Shown here piece by piece: positions 25,141 to 36,319 of a stretch of 64,000 nucleotides of DNA (the stretch's first letter is position 1; every line of letters begins with the position of its first letter). The stretch is from assembly GCA_025403435.1 (NCBI GenBank), contig CM046344.1, positions 18,457,652-18,521,651 on the forward strand, written 5' to 3'. The translations under genes and the position numbers were made by a program. Source of the stretch: Artocarpus heterophyllus (Eukaryota > Streptophyta > Magnoliopsida > Rosales > Moraceae). The notes under the pieces are model-generated. The model saw nothing but the letters and a program-made list of their open reading frames with translations, searched no databases and was not told the DNA's origin.

Positions 25141-25584
25141 CAGAATCTCTGTTTCTCCTTTACAGGTAATGGAAAGTTCAAAGCTTTTTGTTCACCTTTG
25201 GTTGTAAATGCATCTAATTGTATTTCTGTTTGGTTCCCGGAAAATCGAAATTAGTCTGGTTTTGCTTGAATTTTTCCTCTAAGCTCATCTTAAATTTGTT
25301 TGTTTCTGTGGTTTTGTTGAGCAGAGAAGTGAGTTTGCGATTTGCCGATCCGGTACGCTTAATTTGCCATCTTAGAAGAGTCATCGTTTTCCCGGGAAAA
25401 AGAATAAGCAGGAAAATTTTTCCGAGTTGTAGTAGTTTGTGATATACACTGTGAAAACATGAAAAGCTTGATTCATTTGCAGTTTTGTTCGCTTTTTGAA
25501 CTGCTTTAAGTGCAAACGTAGAGTCTTATTAAGCTTGGTATTTATCTAGAGAGAGAGGGGGGGAGAGAGAGAGGGGTTTTAGAG

Positions 25585-25683
25585 ATGGAGTTTTTGTTGC
25601 TTGGTTCAAAGGGGCCACCGATTAAGCGGAGAGCGGGTTTACGGATTAAACAGGCCGGGAGAGGATCGTATCGTGGTAGTTAG
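25585..25683 (+). CDS. 32-codon upstream ORF in the 5' leader of the LHW/bHLH155-like gene
   Basis: ATG at 25585, 32 codons, TAG at 25681-25683, ending 98 bp before the main ATG. The peptide is strongly basic: its C-terminal two thirds hold nine Arg/Lys residues, including 'PPIKRRAGLR', and many glycines. The coding stretch is clearly more GC-rich than the surrounding leader, as expected if the peptide is under selection. From general knowledge, Arabidopsis genes of this bHLH family carry annotated conserved-peptide upstream ORFs. I infer that this is the equivalent and that it tunes translation of the main ORF. Peptide conservation was not tested here. Confidence 0.6.
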   Translation: MEFLLLGSKGPPIKRRAGLRIKQAGRGSYRGS

Positions 25684-25781
25684 GGAAGGGTTTTTTCTGC
25701 AATATAATTTGGGTTTAGATTTTTCTTTCTGTTTTTGTACTGCGAGAATTTGGTAGTTTTGTGATCTCCAAAGCTTAGCAT

Positions 25782-28700
25782 ATGGAGAGTAGTCCTTTGA
25801 GGCAGTTTTTGATAAGCCTTTGCAACAACACTCAGTGGAAGTATGCTGTGTTCTGGAAGCTCCAGCACCAGACGCCTTTGTAAGTATTTGACTTGTTATT
25901 ATTTGAATTTTTCTCCTTTCGATAAAGATCACTTTTTGTTTTTTCTAGGCTCACAATTCAAATTTTTTAATCTTGAGATAAAAGGGGTTTGATGTTCTAC
26001 AACTTTAATGATTCTTTTTTTTTTATCTTATACTTTTTTCCTTTTGATAGGCAACTTGAATGGTTCTTTTAATTTGTATAATTTGAGGCTATTAGTTAGA
26101 TTGCATATTTTTGTTAAGACTGCGTTACGTGATAAGAGTCTGGGATTCCTTTCGTTTAGACCACACAATAGCTGTCATTAGTAGATGCAATCTCTTGAAT
26201 TCCCCTAATTTCTCAAAATCCTAGTGAGCCAAGTATTGAAAACTGCTCAAACTACTTACGGTTCCATGGTAAATTAAATAGACAAGGGAATTTATCGATT
26301 GACATATATCAGTTCAGCATACAGATTATCATTTGCGTATTTTATGCACCCTTTTGAATGTCTCAAGCTGGTGTTAATGTCTCAGTGTCATTTTATCTCC
26401 CTTTTTTAGGATTTTGACGTGGGAGGACGCATACTCTGATAATGCAAAACCAGCAGAAGATTTGCGTAGTGCAACAGATAATAACCATGTAAACAGATCA
26501 AAGGGAATATCCTTTCGAAACTGTGAAACAGATGATGCTGGATCTGAAAAATGTGGAATTGAACTTGTGGTGGCCAACATGTCATGTCTTCAATATGCCT
26601 TGGGAGACGGGTGGGGCTTTCTTTGCGAAACTTTATCACATCATTCTCCAAACAATCTCAAATATCTATATTAAGAAATCTTCACCAATTAACCAGGAGA
26701 AAGATCTTACTTTTTATATTTTCCCCTCTTCTTCAATGGAGGTATTAAAGATGGAGCCTCAAGATTTGGATATCGGAGGCGACTTCCTTTCAAATACTCT
26801 TAATTATCTTATGCCTTCATCAGTTCTAAAATTGTGGTTGGTCATATATTGCTACATTACATGTCAACTAGCCTTAAATCTATTAGATCCTGAAACATGG
26901 TTGACACTTGGCTTCCAAACTTTTATTAGGTTGGTTGGTGAGGTGGCATACACAGGGAAGCACGCGTGGGTTTTCTTCAACTGTTGCTCTACAAGAGAAT
27001 TTGACAGCAACTTAGTTCCTGATGTAAGAATCTAATCATAATAGCGGTACACGTGGTTTAATCGCTTCATGTACTGAGACTAATATCTCACAAATATGAT
27101 TCTTTTAATTGGCAGTGGACGGATGAGTTGCTTCTTCAGATTGCTATGGGTATCAAGGTAAAGTGATTATAAATGAATTATATTTCAGGCATGGTTAAAA
27201 TATTATTACGTACATACGTAGAGACTAAACTTTCATATATTCGCGTGCAGACAATTTTGTTTGTACCTGTACTTCCAGATGGGGTTTTGCAGCTTGGCTC
27301 ATTGGAGGCGGTATGTTTTTCATGAACTTCATTCATTTGACATAATGGTAGCGTCATAATCTAAGTACCCACTAGAATAAAGATTTTGATTATTTGGCTT
27401 CCACATCTGCATAGTCATATTGTTGTAATTAAACAGGTGACTAGTAGATTTAGGTGGCCTTTGTATCATAGATTTTGATAGTCATGTTGGAATGTGGTTG
27501 TGTGTGCACAAATTAAACTTAAGTTTAATTCATTGTTCCCTGGTCCCTTTTTGAGTTCGAACTTTACTTTGCTTTACTTACAGTCTTCAAATTTCTATTG
27601 ATATTTCAGGTTGTTGAAGATTTTGCTGTTGTCGGTTTCATCAAAGAGAGATTTGATGCCTATCGAAATATGATGGGGGAGCCTATGCCATTCACGATAA
27701 TGAGGAATCCTCAATATCAGTCATCATTATCACCACTATCTAGCTCCATGGAGAGCTTAAACGAACCTACATGTCTGATCACTAGCCAACTGAAATATGA
27801 GAAGTTGGAGGATGTTGACAGCAAGCCACTGAAGGAAAAGAGGTTGTCAATTTTGAAACAGTCTGTCCCACTGCAAACTGTTCAAGATATTCTTGTTGTG
27901 GCTGGAAACAATGCACTGGATATTTTTGAGAGTACAAGTGAAAACGGGATTGATTTCCCTGAAGAATCAGCTATTCCAAGTCTACCTCTAAATGCCAATA
28001 ATCTGGACATGGTTGAGACTAAGATGTTTGGATTTTCTTGTCTGGAAGAAGAATTATTGGCCTATTCTTTATCTAGTGGTCGAGATGTGGAACTCTTTGA
28101 AAACTCCCAGAATGGAGTTACTCCTCACACTGCTGGGGAAATGGTTGAACAACTACTTGAAGGTGACTATATTAGTCATGGCTACTGCAAAAGCATGAAC
28201 AGCGACTACAGATTTCCTGAAGACTGTGAACTACACAAAGCCCTTGGACCATTTTTTTGGGAAAGAAACACACATGAGCATTTTTTGGACTCGTCTTTCT
28301 TGATTGAGGATGCACGAACTAATAAACTAAGTGCATCCCGCAATAAAGATCTCGCGGACATCATTGAGCCATCATGGCTTGCCGGAAGAGGTGAGGGAGA
28401 GTATCTGTTAGATGCTATAGTAAGCAACTTGTTTAGCAGCTCAGATGATACATTATCTAGCCTGTCGGACAGCATTCCCTCATGTGTAACCTCATCAAGA
28501 CAGTCCACTTTTTTTCAGCCACAAGAGCAATCCAAAGCAGGTGCTGGGATGCAGAATTGTCCAGTTCAAGGCGGCCTTGCTAAACCTGCGTTTGTTCCGA
28601 GGGTTGATAGTTCAACTTCTCTTGATGGCATGAGCACATTGACTAATGAAGAGCAGCAGTTGAAAGTTAATGGTCGTGTGCAGTCTGGCAAGGGAAAAAA

Positions 28701-30034
28701 GTTGCCGAACATGAAAACAAACAGAACAAGGAATGGCCATACCCAAAAGCCAAGACCGAGGGACAGACAGCTAATCCAGGATAGGGTCAAGGAACTGCGG
28801 GAACTTGTCCCAAATGGTGCCAAGGTGCCTTTTTTAATTTAATCATTCTTGCGGTTTTACTTTGCATCTTTCTCTTCGACTAACGGAGTACTTTGTTACT
28901 TTGATGGCATGTTCAGTGTAGCATTGATGGCCTCTTAGACCGAACGATAAAGCACATGCTGTATTTAGAAAGTGTGGCTGGCCAAGCTAAGAAATTGAAG
29001 GGGCACCTGCATCAGGAGGTACACAAAGTTGATCGATCTTCTGCCGGCGTATCAAACTTATAATTCAGCAATAACTAATTTGTTAATTGAGATTTCACTC
29101 GTGATTTTTACGTTCTAAAGGTTTTTTTTTTTTTTTTTTTAATATTTTAAAGGATATTGTTTTTAATGTTGCAATAAGAACTGACCTCGGTATGCTAGTT
29201 GGCATTTAAGTTCCCCAAACGATAAATCTCAACAAGTAATAGCTGCTTCTTGCTTGAATATTAATTCCCAGACTTCCATGTGATTGGTCCACGCAGTTTT
29301 TAAGCATTTAGATCTAATTTTGAGCAGAAGTATGTCACAACTATGAAAATCGACCTTTGAAAACGTTATCGATAGGCTAAAAACCTTTTCGTCGTTAGAA
29401 TTTTGTGGAGAAACTGCTCACAGGATCTAACAGTCATCCTTTGGTAAAATTTAAATGCTAGAGTTCAATGTTGTACAACAACTTTGTATCTTAAATGGGA
29501 AATTTTGCAGGCTGCCGGTGGTAAAAATCGGAGATCATCTGAAAGTGTTAACATTACGCAAAATGGGACAAGCTGGGCGTTTGAAGTTGGAAGCAGGCAA
29601 CAAGCTTGTCCCATAGTTGTCGAAGACCTTGAAAATCCAGGACACATGCTTATTGAGGTCTTTTCAGTTGTCCCCCAACTCTTAGCATTTCATAACCTCG
29701 AAACTTTCATTGCAATCCCTAAACCCATACTGCTTCCACTGCAGGTACTATGTGATGACCATGGACTTTTTCTGGAAATCGCTCAACTGATTAGACGACT
29801 AGATTTGACGGTCTTGAAGGGTGTGATGGAAAGCCGCTTGAGCAACACGTGGGCCCATTTTGTTGTTGAGGTAATTATTTTTTGCACAACTAAAAGTAAA
29901 AAGCCTTCATTTTTCTAAATTACCTTTATGTATCATTTGCTCAGGCTACCAAAGGCTTCCACCGAATGGAGATATTCTGGCCTCTGATACATCTTCTGCA
30001 GCGCAAGAAAAATCGAATCTCGAGCAAGATTTGA
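25782..30034 (+). CDS. LONESOME HIGHWAY / bHLH155 (EMB1444-like) bHLH transcription factor
   Basis: Ten coding exons with GT-AG introns join in frame to 724 residues: 25782-25879, 26410-26610, 26930-27023, 27116-27157, 27251-27310, 27610-28824, 28917-29018, 29511-29657, 29745-29870, 29945-30034. Residues 1 to about 180 form the bHLH-MYC N-terminal domain ('WKYAVFWKLQHQ', 'LGDGLVGEVAYTGKHAWVF', 'ILFVPVLPDGVLQLGS'). The long sixth exon is an acidic, serine-rich middle region. The bHLH lies at about residues 553-600 ('RDRQLIQDRVKELRELVPNG', then 'CSIDGLLDRTIKHMLYLES'). The C-terminal dimer region follows ('HGLFLEIAQLIRRLDLTVLK', 'FHRMEIFWPLIHLLQ'). Family members pair with TMO5-type bHLH proteins in the nucleus and promote divisions of vascular cells. 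The basic region lacks several classic E-box contacts, as usual for this atypical group. The second intron has an unusual GTGGGG donor. No disabling change is seen. Confidence 0.93.
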
Positions 30035-30340
30035 TTTGTCGAACTGGTGCCATGAAGTGGTTAACTGATAGCACATTCATGCAACACTCTACCATATAAG
30101 TACAGGATTTATTGTGTGTAAAAATCAGATCATGCAATGTTTGCTCGAGTGAGACTTTTAAAAGAATTAAGTGTCTGAATGGCCCCTTTCACGCAAAGAA
30201 AAACTAGCTTTCGTGAGCTGAAAAACTAGTTATGTACATATGTAACAAGGACCGAGTGTGTATGAACTAAGAACGATTAGCTAATCTATAGAACGTTTCT
30301 ATCCTAGCAAAACTGTCGTGTTTTGTTCCCATCTAAGGAT
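30035..30340. other. Convergent 3' flank between the bHLH and RCC1 genes
   Basis: The two genes end tail to tail 306 bp apart, so their 3' untranslated regions probably overlap or abut here. No other feature is seen. Confidence 0.6.
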
Positions 30341-31475
30341 TCATTTGGGTGTTTCAGCCAGCAGCAGCGTATGCCACCAACCACATGCGACATTCTTTGG
30401 CACACCATCGATGGAAACTTGAGAAGGGTTACTCCGGTCCACGGAATCACCAAGACCAAGCTGCGCCCAAGCAGGGAAAATAGGTTCTCATGAGTTCTTA
30501 TTGTAGAAAGTCACTGAAGATACTCTAAATAACTACCAAATTTATGTGAAAAAAAAAAAAGAATAAGAGGTTCAAGCGTCATACTTGGCCATATTTGTTC
30601 CAGCCCCAGCAACATAACTGGCCGTCCTCTGGAAACGACAGAGCGTCAAGGAACTTTATCAGAAAACCTTAAGCAATGCACTAAGGCTGTAGGTAACTTG
30701 CGACTCGGGTTCGTTAATATCTGTTTCCTCCTTACCTGTTACTATCGCACTGTGACGAGCTCCGCACGACACCATTTGAGCATTCTTACCTTCCAAGCAA
30801 GGAGAATCCAAAAGCCTAGGTAGAGTCTGGAGGAGATTAAACAAATAAATATATGATAACCAAAAAGGAGGGGTACAGTTAGCTTCTAGAATTCCTCAAC
30901 AAGGATTAAAAGTATTTAGTACTAAAAAAAAGAATACCTAACTAAAAAACTAAAAAAAAAATGCGGCACTCTGATAGACTCCCCAACAAACAATGGCAGA
31001 CAATTCAAAAAATAGGAACCGTAATACTTCTTGGTGAGTATAACATGAAAAAAAAAAAAAAAACCCACATTAAATAGATGTACCTCAGCCTGGTCGATAC
31101 CGGTTCCCAGTTGTCCAAACTGATTACCCCCAAAAGCATATACACGGCCGTCGACAGAAACGCAGAGAGTATGCCACAGTCCTGCAGCTATTTTTTCCAC
31201 TCTCACACCCGACAATGAATTCACGAATGTTGGCCTTAGCTGATCATATGTACCACCTTGTCCACACTGAATGCAAGAAGCCACAGTTGAAAACTAAAGA
31301 TCAAAAATGTGATCCCCAAATAGAATTGCATTCTGGAAATCACCAGATTTGAGTTTCTGAGACACAGATGGCTTGAAAATTTAAGATGCATAAGTTAACA
31401 AGATAACAAAAGACATCAATCCTCTCACCTTTAAAAATTAAAATAAAAAAAAAACAAAACAAAGAGGCAAACAGA

Positions 31476-31500
31476 TAATAATAATAATAATAATAACAAA
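31476..31500. repeat. TAA trinucleotide microsatellite in an RCC1 intron
   Basis: About eight 'aat/taa' units in the A-rich intron between exons 7 and 8 of the RCC1 gene. Confidence 0.8.
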
Positions 31501-33630
31501 AAACCAAAAACAAAAAACAAAACAAAAGGCATCAATGCAATTACGTTTTGTCTGCCAACTGATGTTTTTTTATATCATACTATCTTATTAATCTGATTAT
31601 GAAATGAAAACCTTTGCACAAAAAATAAAGAAATAAATAAAATTTAAAAAAAAAACAACCTAGTAGCCATTAACACAATGCAAAGCCAATTGACTCGGAG
31701 CATGGTTGTGACTAAGACGGAAAGCTTACTTGACCGTACAGACCCCAGCCAAAAGTAAGTAGCGCTCCAGCATCTGCAGATAAAAGTTTTGATAAAGACC
31801 AAAGAGCATGTTAAAAATACCAACCATCATGCCCTCAAATGGAAGAGTTTAAATTTTGTAAGAAAAACTAGAAAGGCCAGCTCCAATTAGATGATTTCTT
31901 CGTATACTTTGTATTACAAGTATTCCTTGGAGGAAATAAATTCAATAAAAAAAACCCATGAAATGCCTACCAGTTATTATTGCACTGTGCCGACCTCCAC
32001 AAGCAATTTCCTTCACAAAACTGCCAGTAACTTTAGAAGCATGTGCGGGCACAATCTTGCTATCTTGTGAAACTGCTGAAGACCTATCTTTCCCAGTTAC
32101 AGGGTGGCTCAATGAAAGGTATTATATGAGGAGTAGACACCATCTTTACCCGAGAACCCAAGCCAAGCTGTCCTTCGCCTCCGTAGCCCCAACCCCACAC
32201 CTGTCCCATATCTGAAACTTTTATTAATATTATGATCCATCAGGTGTCTTGCCCTACATCAAAAAATCTTCCATAGCTTCGTACTTCATACAACCTACAA
32301 AACTATATAGTGTGACCACGAAGAAGAAGCTACTATTTGTTGACTCAAGAGTTATATGCTATTGTTGAACTACCTGACAGTGCTAAAGTGTGCCTGCCAC
32401 CAGCAGCAACTCTTGTTATCCGCACTCCAGAGCCTAGAGTTACAAGACAAGGTGAAACGGTGAAGAATTCTTCACCAGATATTGAGCTTTCAGGCTCTTG
32501 TTAAGCTGACGTCACTTTTCTTCTCTTTACTGCTTCTTCTCCAGGTTTTTTGCTGTCGATATTAGAAACAGCTCCACCTGTCAAGCTGGAGCCTTGAGAC
32601 CTTGGACTGCCTGTAAGACATTTAACTCCTCAATCTTATTGGTGTAAAGCAATAACACGTGTTTCCAAATCATTCATCAAACAGAAGGACTAAGAAAAAG
32701 GAAAAAAGGGTAAATGGACCTTGTTCTGCCAGCGTTGAACTTTGTTTCCCAAGATTATCCTTCTGCAAACATCCTACTGTAGTGAAATCACATATAATTT
32801 TCGCAGAGGGAATACACTCTCTCCAGCCCCATGTGTATACTTCACCTTTCTCTGTACATGAAAAAACAACCTCATCTCCATAAGATAGAAGAGACTAGAT
32901 AAGAATGGGGAAAAAAAATCATCGTGGGTCAACCAGTAGATTAGTTTCATCACTGAAATACTTGTCTACCAATCAACATTACCTGATTGCATAAATCAAA
33001 GAAAAATACAATAAGGCAAAGACAAATCCAGTGTACCAGAAAAATAGGAAGAGAAGATTACCTGTGACTGACACAGAATGGGCCCAGCCAGCAGCAGCAT
33101 TGACAACCGAAGCCTCAGATGGGAGAGGAAAAGGCTCTGGAGTCTCCTTAACAAATTTACAGGGATAAAAAATGAAAAATCAATTCATACAGTTTTTAAG
33201 TCATTAAAAACCCGATAAATTAGAAGATATATGATTTACCCCATGCTTCCCTGAAGTCAGGTAGCTTTGCCCTTCATCTTCCACCGAACCCCATGTTATC
33301 AGCTTCCCATACCCTAAATCCACAACCATGGTTCACAACATCATCATATGACCACCATTACCAAAACAAGCACCATTTCTAAGAGAATTGAAATGTGGAT
33401 CTTCAAGAACTTATATGGCCACAGAATTTAGAAACAGTTCATCACTCAGTAACAAAGATACAAGATACATATTACATCTAGTTCCTCAGGCAGAAACTCA
33501 TAAGTAATATTTTTCCATATATATAAAACATAGTTGCTCAATCAGCAACCCTACAGAATATATAATTGAATGTTGAAGCGCTTATATGGCCGCCTAATTG
33601 GCCTAAATGAAACATAGTTCCTCAATGAGA

Positions 33631-33854
33631 AGCTCAGAATTTTGCATGAACTGTTATGAAAGTTCCAATTACTACATCTATAATTCAGTTAACAAAGAGA
33701 TCATCCAAATCGCAGGAATTACATCACCAATTTATAATTCAGTTAACAAAGAGCTCAGAATTTTGCATGAACTGTTATGAAAGTTCCAATTACTACATCT
33801 ATAATACAGTTAACAAAGAGATCATCCAAATCGCAGGAATTACATCACCAATTT
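33631..33854. repeat. 121-bp tandem duplication in the first intron of the RCC1 gene
   Basis: The 103 bp starting 'agctcagaattttgcatg' at 33631 recur at 33752-33854 with a single difference. An 18-bp linker ('ataattcagttaacaaag') is itself a repeat of a block inside the unit, so the period is 121 bp. Near-identity indicates a recent duplication. Confidence 0.9.
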
Positions 33855-34513
33855 CTGGTTCATCTCTTGAGAATTCAAAATACATTTACGGATTGTTCAA
33901 ATTCAGTTCAAAAAGCTAAACAGTTCTTCAGTTTCTGACAGAAATATCCTAAACAAATTTTTAATCAAAAAGCAAGAAAATCTACAAAAACAAAATATTC
34001 AAACCAGATCCAATAAATAACAAATCTAGAAAGGAAATTGAAGAAATCGCAAAGAAAGAGATAAAGATCGAGAATCAACCGGAGATGGCCGTGGCGAATC
34101 CACAACCGCCACCGCAAACATCTTTCCACGGATCTCCGCCGCCAATTCGATGAGGCAACTGCACCGGCCTCGGAGACAGTATCGGCGATTTCTCGGGCGA
34201 GGCTCCGGGAAGGTAACCCCACATATACAACACAGCTTGCTTACATTCCTCCATTTTCACTTCTCTTCCTTCATTGCCATTCATCGCGATCATGGACTCT
34301 AAACTCTTCAACACAAAATTCAAAGCTTTTTCAATCCAAAATCAATGGCTTTCTCTCTCTCCTTCGATCGCTTTTCTTTCTCTCTCTTCTTCACGGAAAA
34401 GACAAAAATGTGTTTGGTCTGCAAATTTCGGTTTGTGTAGGAGAAAATTCTGAACTGAACGAAACACCGAAAAACAATTGGGGCCAAATCACTTACAAGG
34501 ATGTAACAAGCGC

Positions 34514-34547
34514 CACGTGGGAAGCCACGTGGACGGGAAGACACGTG
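34514..34547. promoter_or_regulatory. Triple G-box / ABRE-like cluster upstream of the RCC1 gene
   Basis: CACGTG occurs at 34514-34519, 34526-34531 and 34542-34547; the first two are in the full palindrome CCACGTGG and the third in ACACGTGG. The cluster is about 220-255 bp upstream of the RCC1 start codon at 34293. ACGT-core sites like these are bound by plant bZIP and some bHLH factors in light and abscisic-acid responses. Function is inferred from position and density. Confidence 0.6.
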
Positions 34548-34703
34548 GAGAAATCTGGACCGCAAGCGAGGATTATTTTTGGGAAGTCATGGTTGAGCTA
34601 GAAGTTTCTGGAACATGATTGTTGCTTTGGTTTGTGACTCTCGGTCCTCGAGGTTGTATTGTTAAAGGAATAAAAAAAAAAAAGGTAAAGAGTACTCTTT
34701 TAT

Positions 34704-34936
34704 TTAGGGCACGTTTGTTTTAGATATTTTTTGACTTAGTATACTTAAATTTATATTTAAGTATTTAAATGTTATTTGATTAAGTAGTAGGAATTATCAT
34801 TTTCATCACAAATTTAGTTGTAAACAGTGTAAAGCTTTTACATACTACCGTAACAATAAAAAAAATTACTCTCATGTATTACAGTAAAAGTGATTCTAAC
34901 CAATAGTTCCTACCACCTTTCCAAACACGCCCTTAG
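34704..34936. mobile_element. MITE-like element with terminal inverted repeats
   Basis: Left end TTAGGGCACGTTTG and right end CAAACACGCCCTTAG are near-perfect inverted repeats around about 205 bp of non-coding AT-rich sequence. The termini resemble those of the 125-bp element at 5386-5510. It inserted about 160 bp upstream of the RCC1 G-box cluster. Confidence 0.6.
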
Positions 34937-35430
34937 ACTTTTTTGGATATGTATTTGTTTCTCCAAATCCGAATCAAATAAGTATCAATAGTTCAAGTTT
35001 TTAGAGTTCTAATAATTCTATATTTCGATATTTTTGCTACAGTAAAAACTAAAATTTTTACTCTTATATTTAAGTAAAAAATCATAATTTAGTCATTTGA
35101 TATCATATTAAAATGATTGTTTTTTCAATATCTTTATATATCTTTTTTTTAACTTTCGATTTTGGAGACTACAGTTATATACACAGTAATTAAATAATTA
35201 ATGAGATAGAATTAGTGTAATTAAACAGAGGAATCATGTACGCATGAATTAATGTACGAATAGATAGTTCTAACTTTATATATATATATATATAATTAAT
35301 TCATTACGTATAACTTTGCATGCTCATGCTTCTACATTATTTGATTTCCATGTAGACAACTCAAAATATTGATTCATACTTCAACGTTCTTGAAAATTTT
35401 TTATGTTAATTATTTCTGCTCTCTCCACAG
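34937..35430. other. AT-rich spacer; no further exons of the dehydrogenase seen
   Basis: I searched this stretch for upstream exons of the short-chain dehydrogenase that follows and found none. It holds a short TA microsatellite (about 35278-35293). The final 'ttctgctctctccacag' is a good splice acceptor for the exon at 35431. Confidence 0.55.
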
Positions 35431-35619
35431 GATGATCCTAAACTAAAGCAAGCTGCAAGTCAATTAATTGCTCGAACTTCGATTAGCCGTGCTGGAGAGC
35501 CTAACGAGGTCTCGTCGGTGGTGACATTTCTTTGTCTTGCTGCTGCTTCATATCTCACCGGACAGCTTATTAATATTGACGGCGGTTTTACGGTGAATGG
35601 GTTTCCCATACCTCCATAG
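35431..35619 (+). pseudogene. Orphan last exon of a tropinone-reductase-like short-chain dehydrogenase (SDR)
   Basis: After a clean acceptor (...ctccacag), 62 codons run to TAG at 35617-35619. The translation has the C-terminal SDR signature: '[20 protein letters not shown]', then '[13 protein letters not shown]'. Plant tropinone reductase-like proteins, about 260-270 residues long, end this way. The Rossmann cofactor site and the Tyr-x3-Lys active site belong to upstream exons, and none of these is present within several kilobases on this strand. The reading frame of the exon is intact. It is most likely a fragment left by rearrangement; a very long first intron is ruled out only as far as the window shows. 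Confidence 0.75.
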
Positions 35620-35800
35620 TTCATCTTGTGGCTGCCGAATTGCCATGCAGTGTTATAAAAATTTGGATATGGCGCGCTAAAAATGTTTAATATATATGTA
35701 GTGGACAAAAAAAAAATTATTTTCTTTTTATTAAGAATCAACATTATCTCTTTGATGAGCTCAATTATATAACCCACGCTTAATTTCAAGAAACTTCTAT
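35620..35800. other. Spacer between SDR exon and copia element F
   Basis: About 180 bp of possible 3' flank of the SDR exon, ending at the LTR start. Confidence 0.5.
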
Positions 35801-36142
35801 TGTTAGGTATGGTAGATATGATAGGATTAATGAAATTTATGTGTATGGTCATAATTTAATTATAATTGTTTAATTATATGGTTTTTGTTTATTGCCTATA
35901 ACTATAAATAGGCAATATCCTTGCATTGTAGTCATCAAGAAGAAGTAAAAGAACAATAAAAAGTGTCCTTCAAAGAGTTATTTATTGAGTTATCTTGTAA
36001 GTGTTATAGAGGTTGTCTTTAGAGTGTGAGAAAGGGTGCTAGTTTTTAAGTGTTGAAATTCTTTCATTGAGTGGACTTAATATATTTACTACTATAATAA
36101 AATAGTAGTTATATTGTTTGTCCAATAGTGATCTATTCAACA
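35801..36142 (+). repeat. 5' LTR of element F
   Basis: 342 bp starting TGTTAGGTATGG and ending TTCAACA. The following 'tggtataagagttagg' is a slightly decayed initiator-Met tRNA primer site. A TATA-like 'ctataaata' lies at about 35903. Confidence 0.85.
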
Positions 36143-36319
36143 ATTGGTATAAGAGTTAGGTTGTGAACTCTCTTGAAATTCTAAGCATGCTCTGTAGATG
36201 TAGCTTTGACTGATCTTCCACATCAAAAAAGTTCTTTTTTTTGAGAGTTATACATAATCCATGAGTTTCTTTGTAGCGTGAGTAGTCTAAAACTTTGCAA
36301 GCTTGTTATCTAGGACAAA

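Larger units (their letters stand above)
30341..34293 (-). pseudogene. RCC1-repeat protein gene (UVR8/RCC1 family), disrupted by one stop and one frameshift
   Basis: Eleven exons with GT-AG borders on the minus strand: 34293-34080, 33313-33240, 33146-33062, 32851-32720, 32610-32374, 32211-31971, 31773-31730, 31266-31084, 30826-30736, 30628-30585, 30460-30341 (TGA). Without the lesions it would be about 487 residues. RCC1 propeller repeats are clear: 'WKDVCGGGCGFATAIS', 'VAAGGRHTLALS', 'VWGWGYGGEGQLGLGS', 'ACGGRHSAIIT', 'VYAFGGNQFGQLGTG', 'SCGARHSAIVT', 'CWGWNKYGQLGLGD', 'NVACGWWHTLLLAE'. Exon 5 has an in-frame TAA at 32503-32501 (codon 205). Exon 6 has one extra base near 32100, after which the repeat continues in the next frame. 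An upstream in-frame stop at about 34342 fixes the start at 34293. All splice sites are intact, so the loss is recent or the lesions are sequencing errors. Confidence 0.85.

Noticed and set aside
26523..27035. A 170-codon frame overlapping bHLH exons 2 and 3
   Set aside because: It reads through intron 2 and is in a different frame from the conserved bHLH-MYC domain in exon 2.
30922..31284. A 120-codon minus-strand frame
   Set aside because: Its first part is RCC1 exon 8; the rest is intron read-through.
32070..32152. A possible short intron in RCC1 exon 6 (GTAAAG donor, TTCAG acceptor) that would remove the frameshift
   Set aside because: It would delete the conserved repeat segment after 'GLGSR' and put the next codons in a frame that soon stops.
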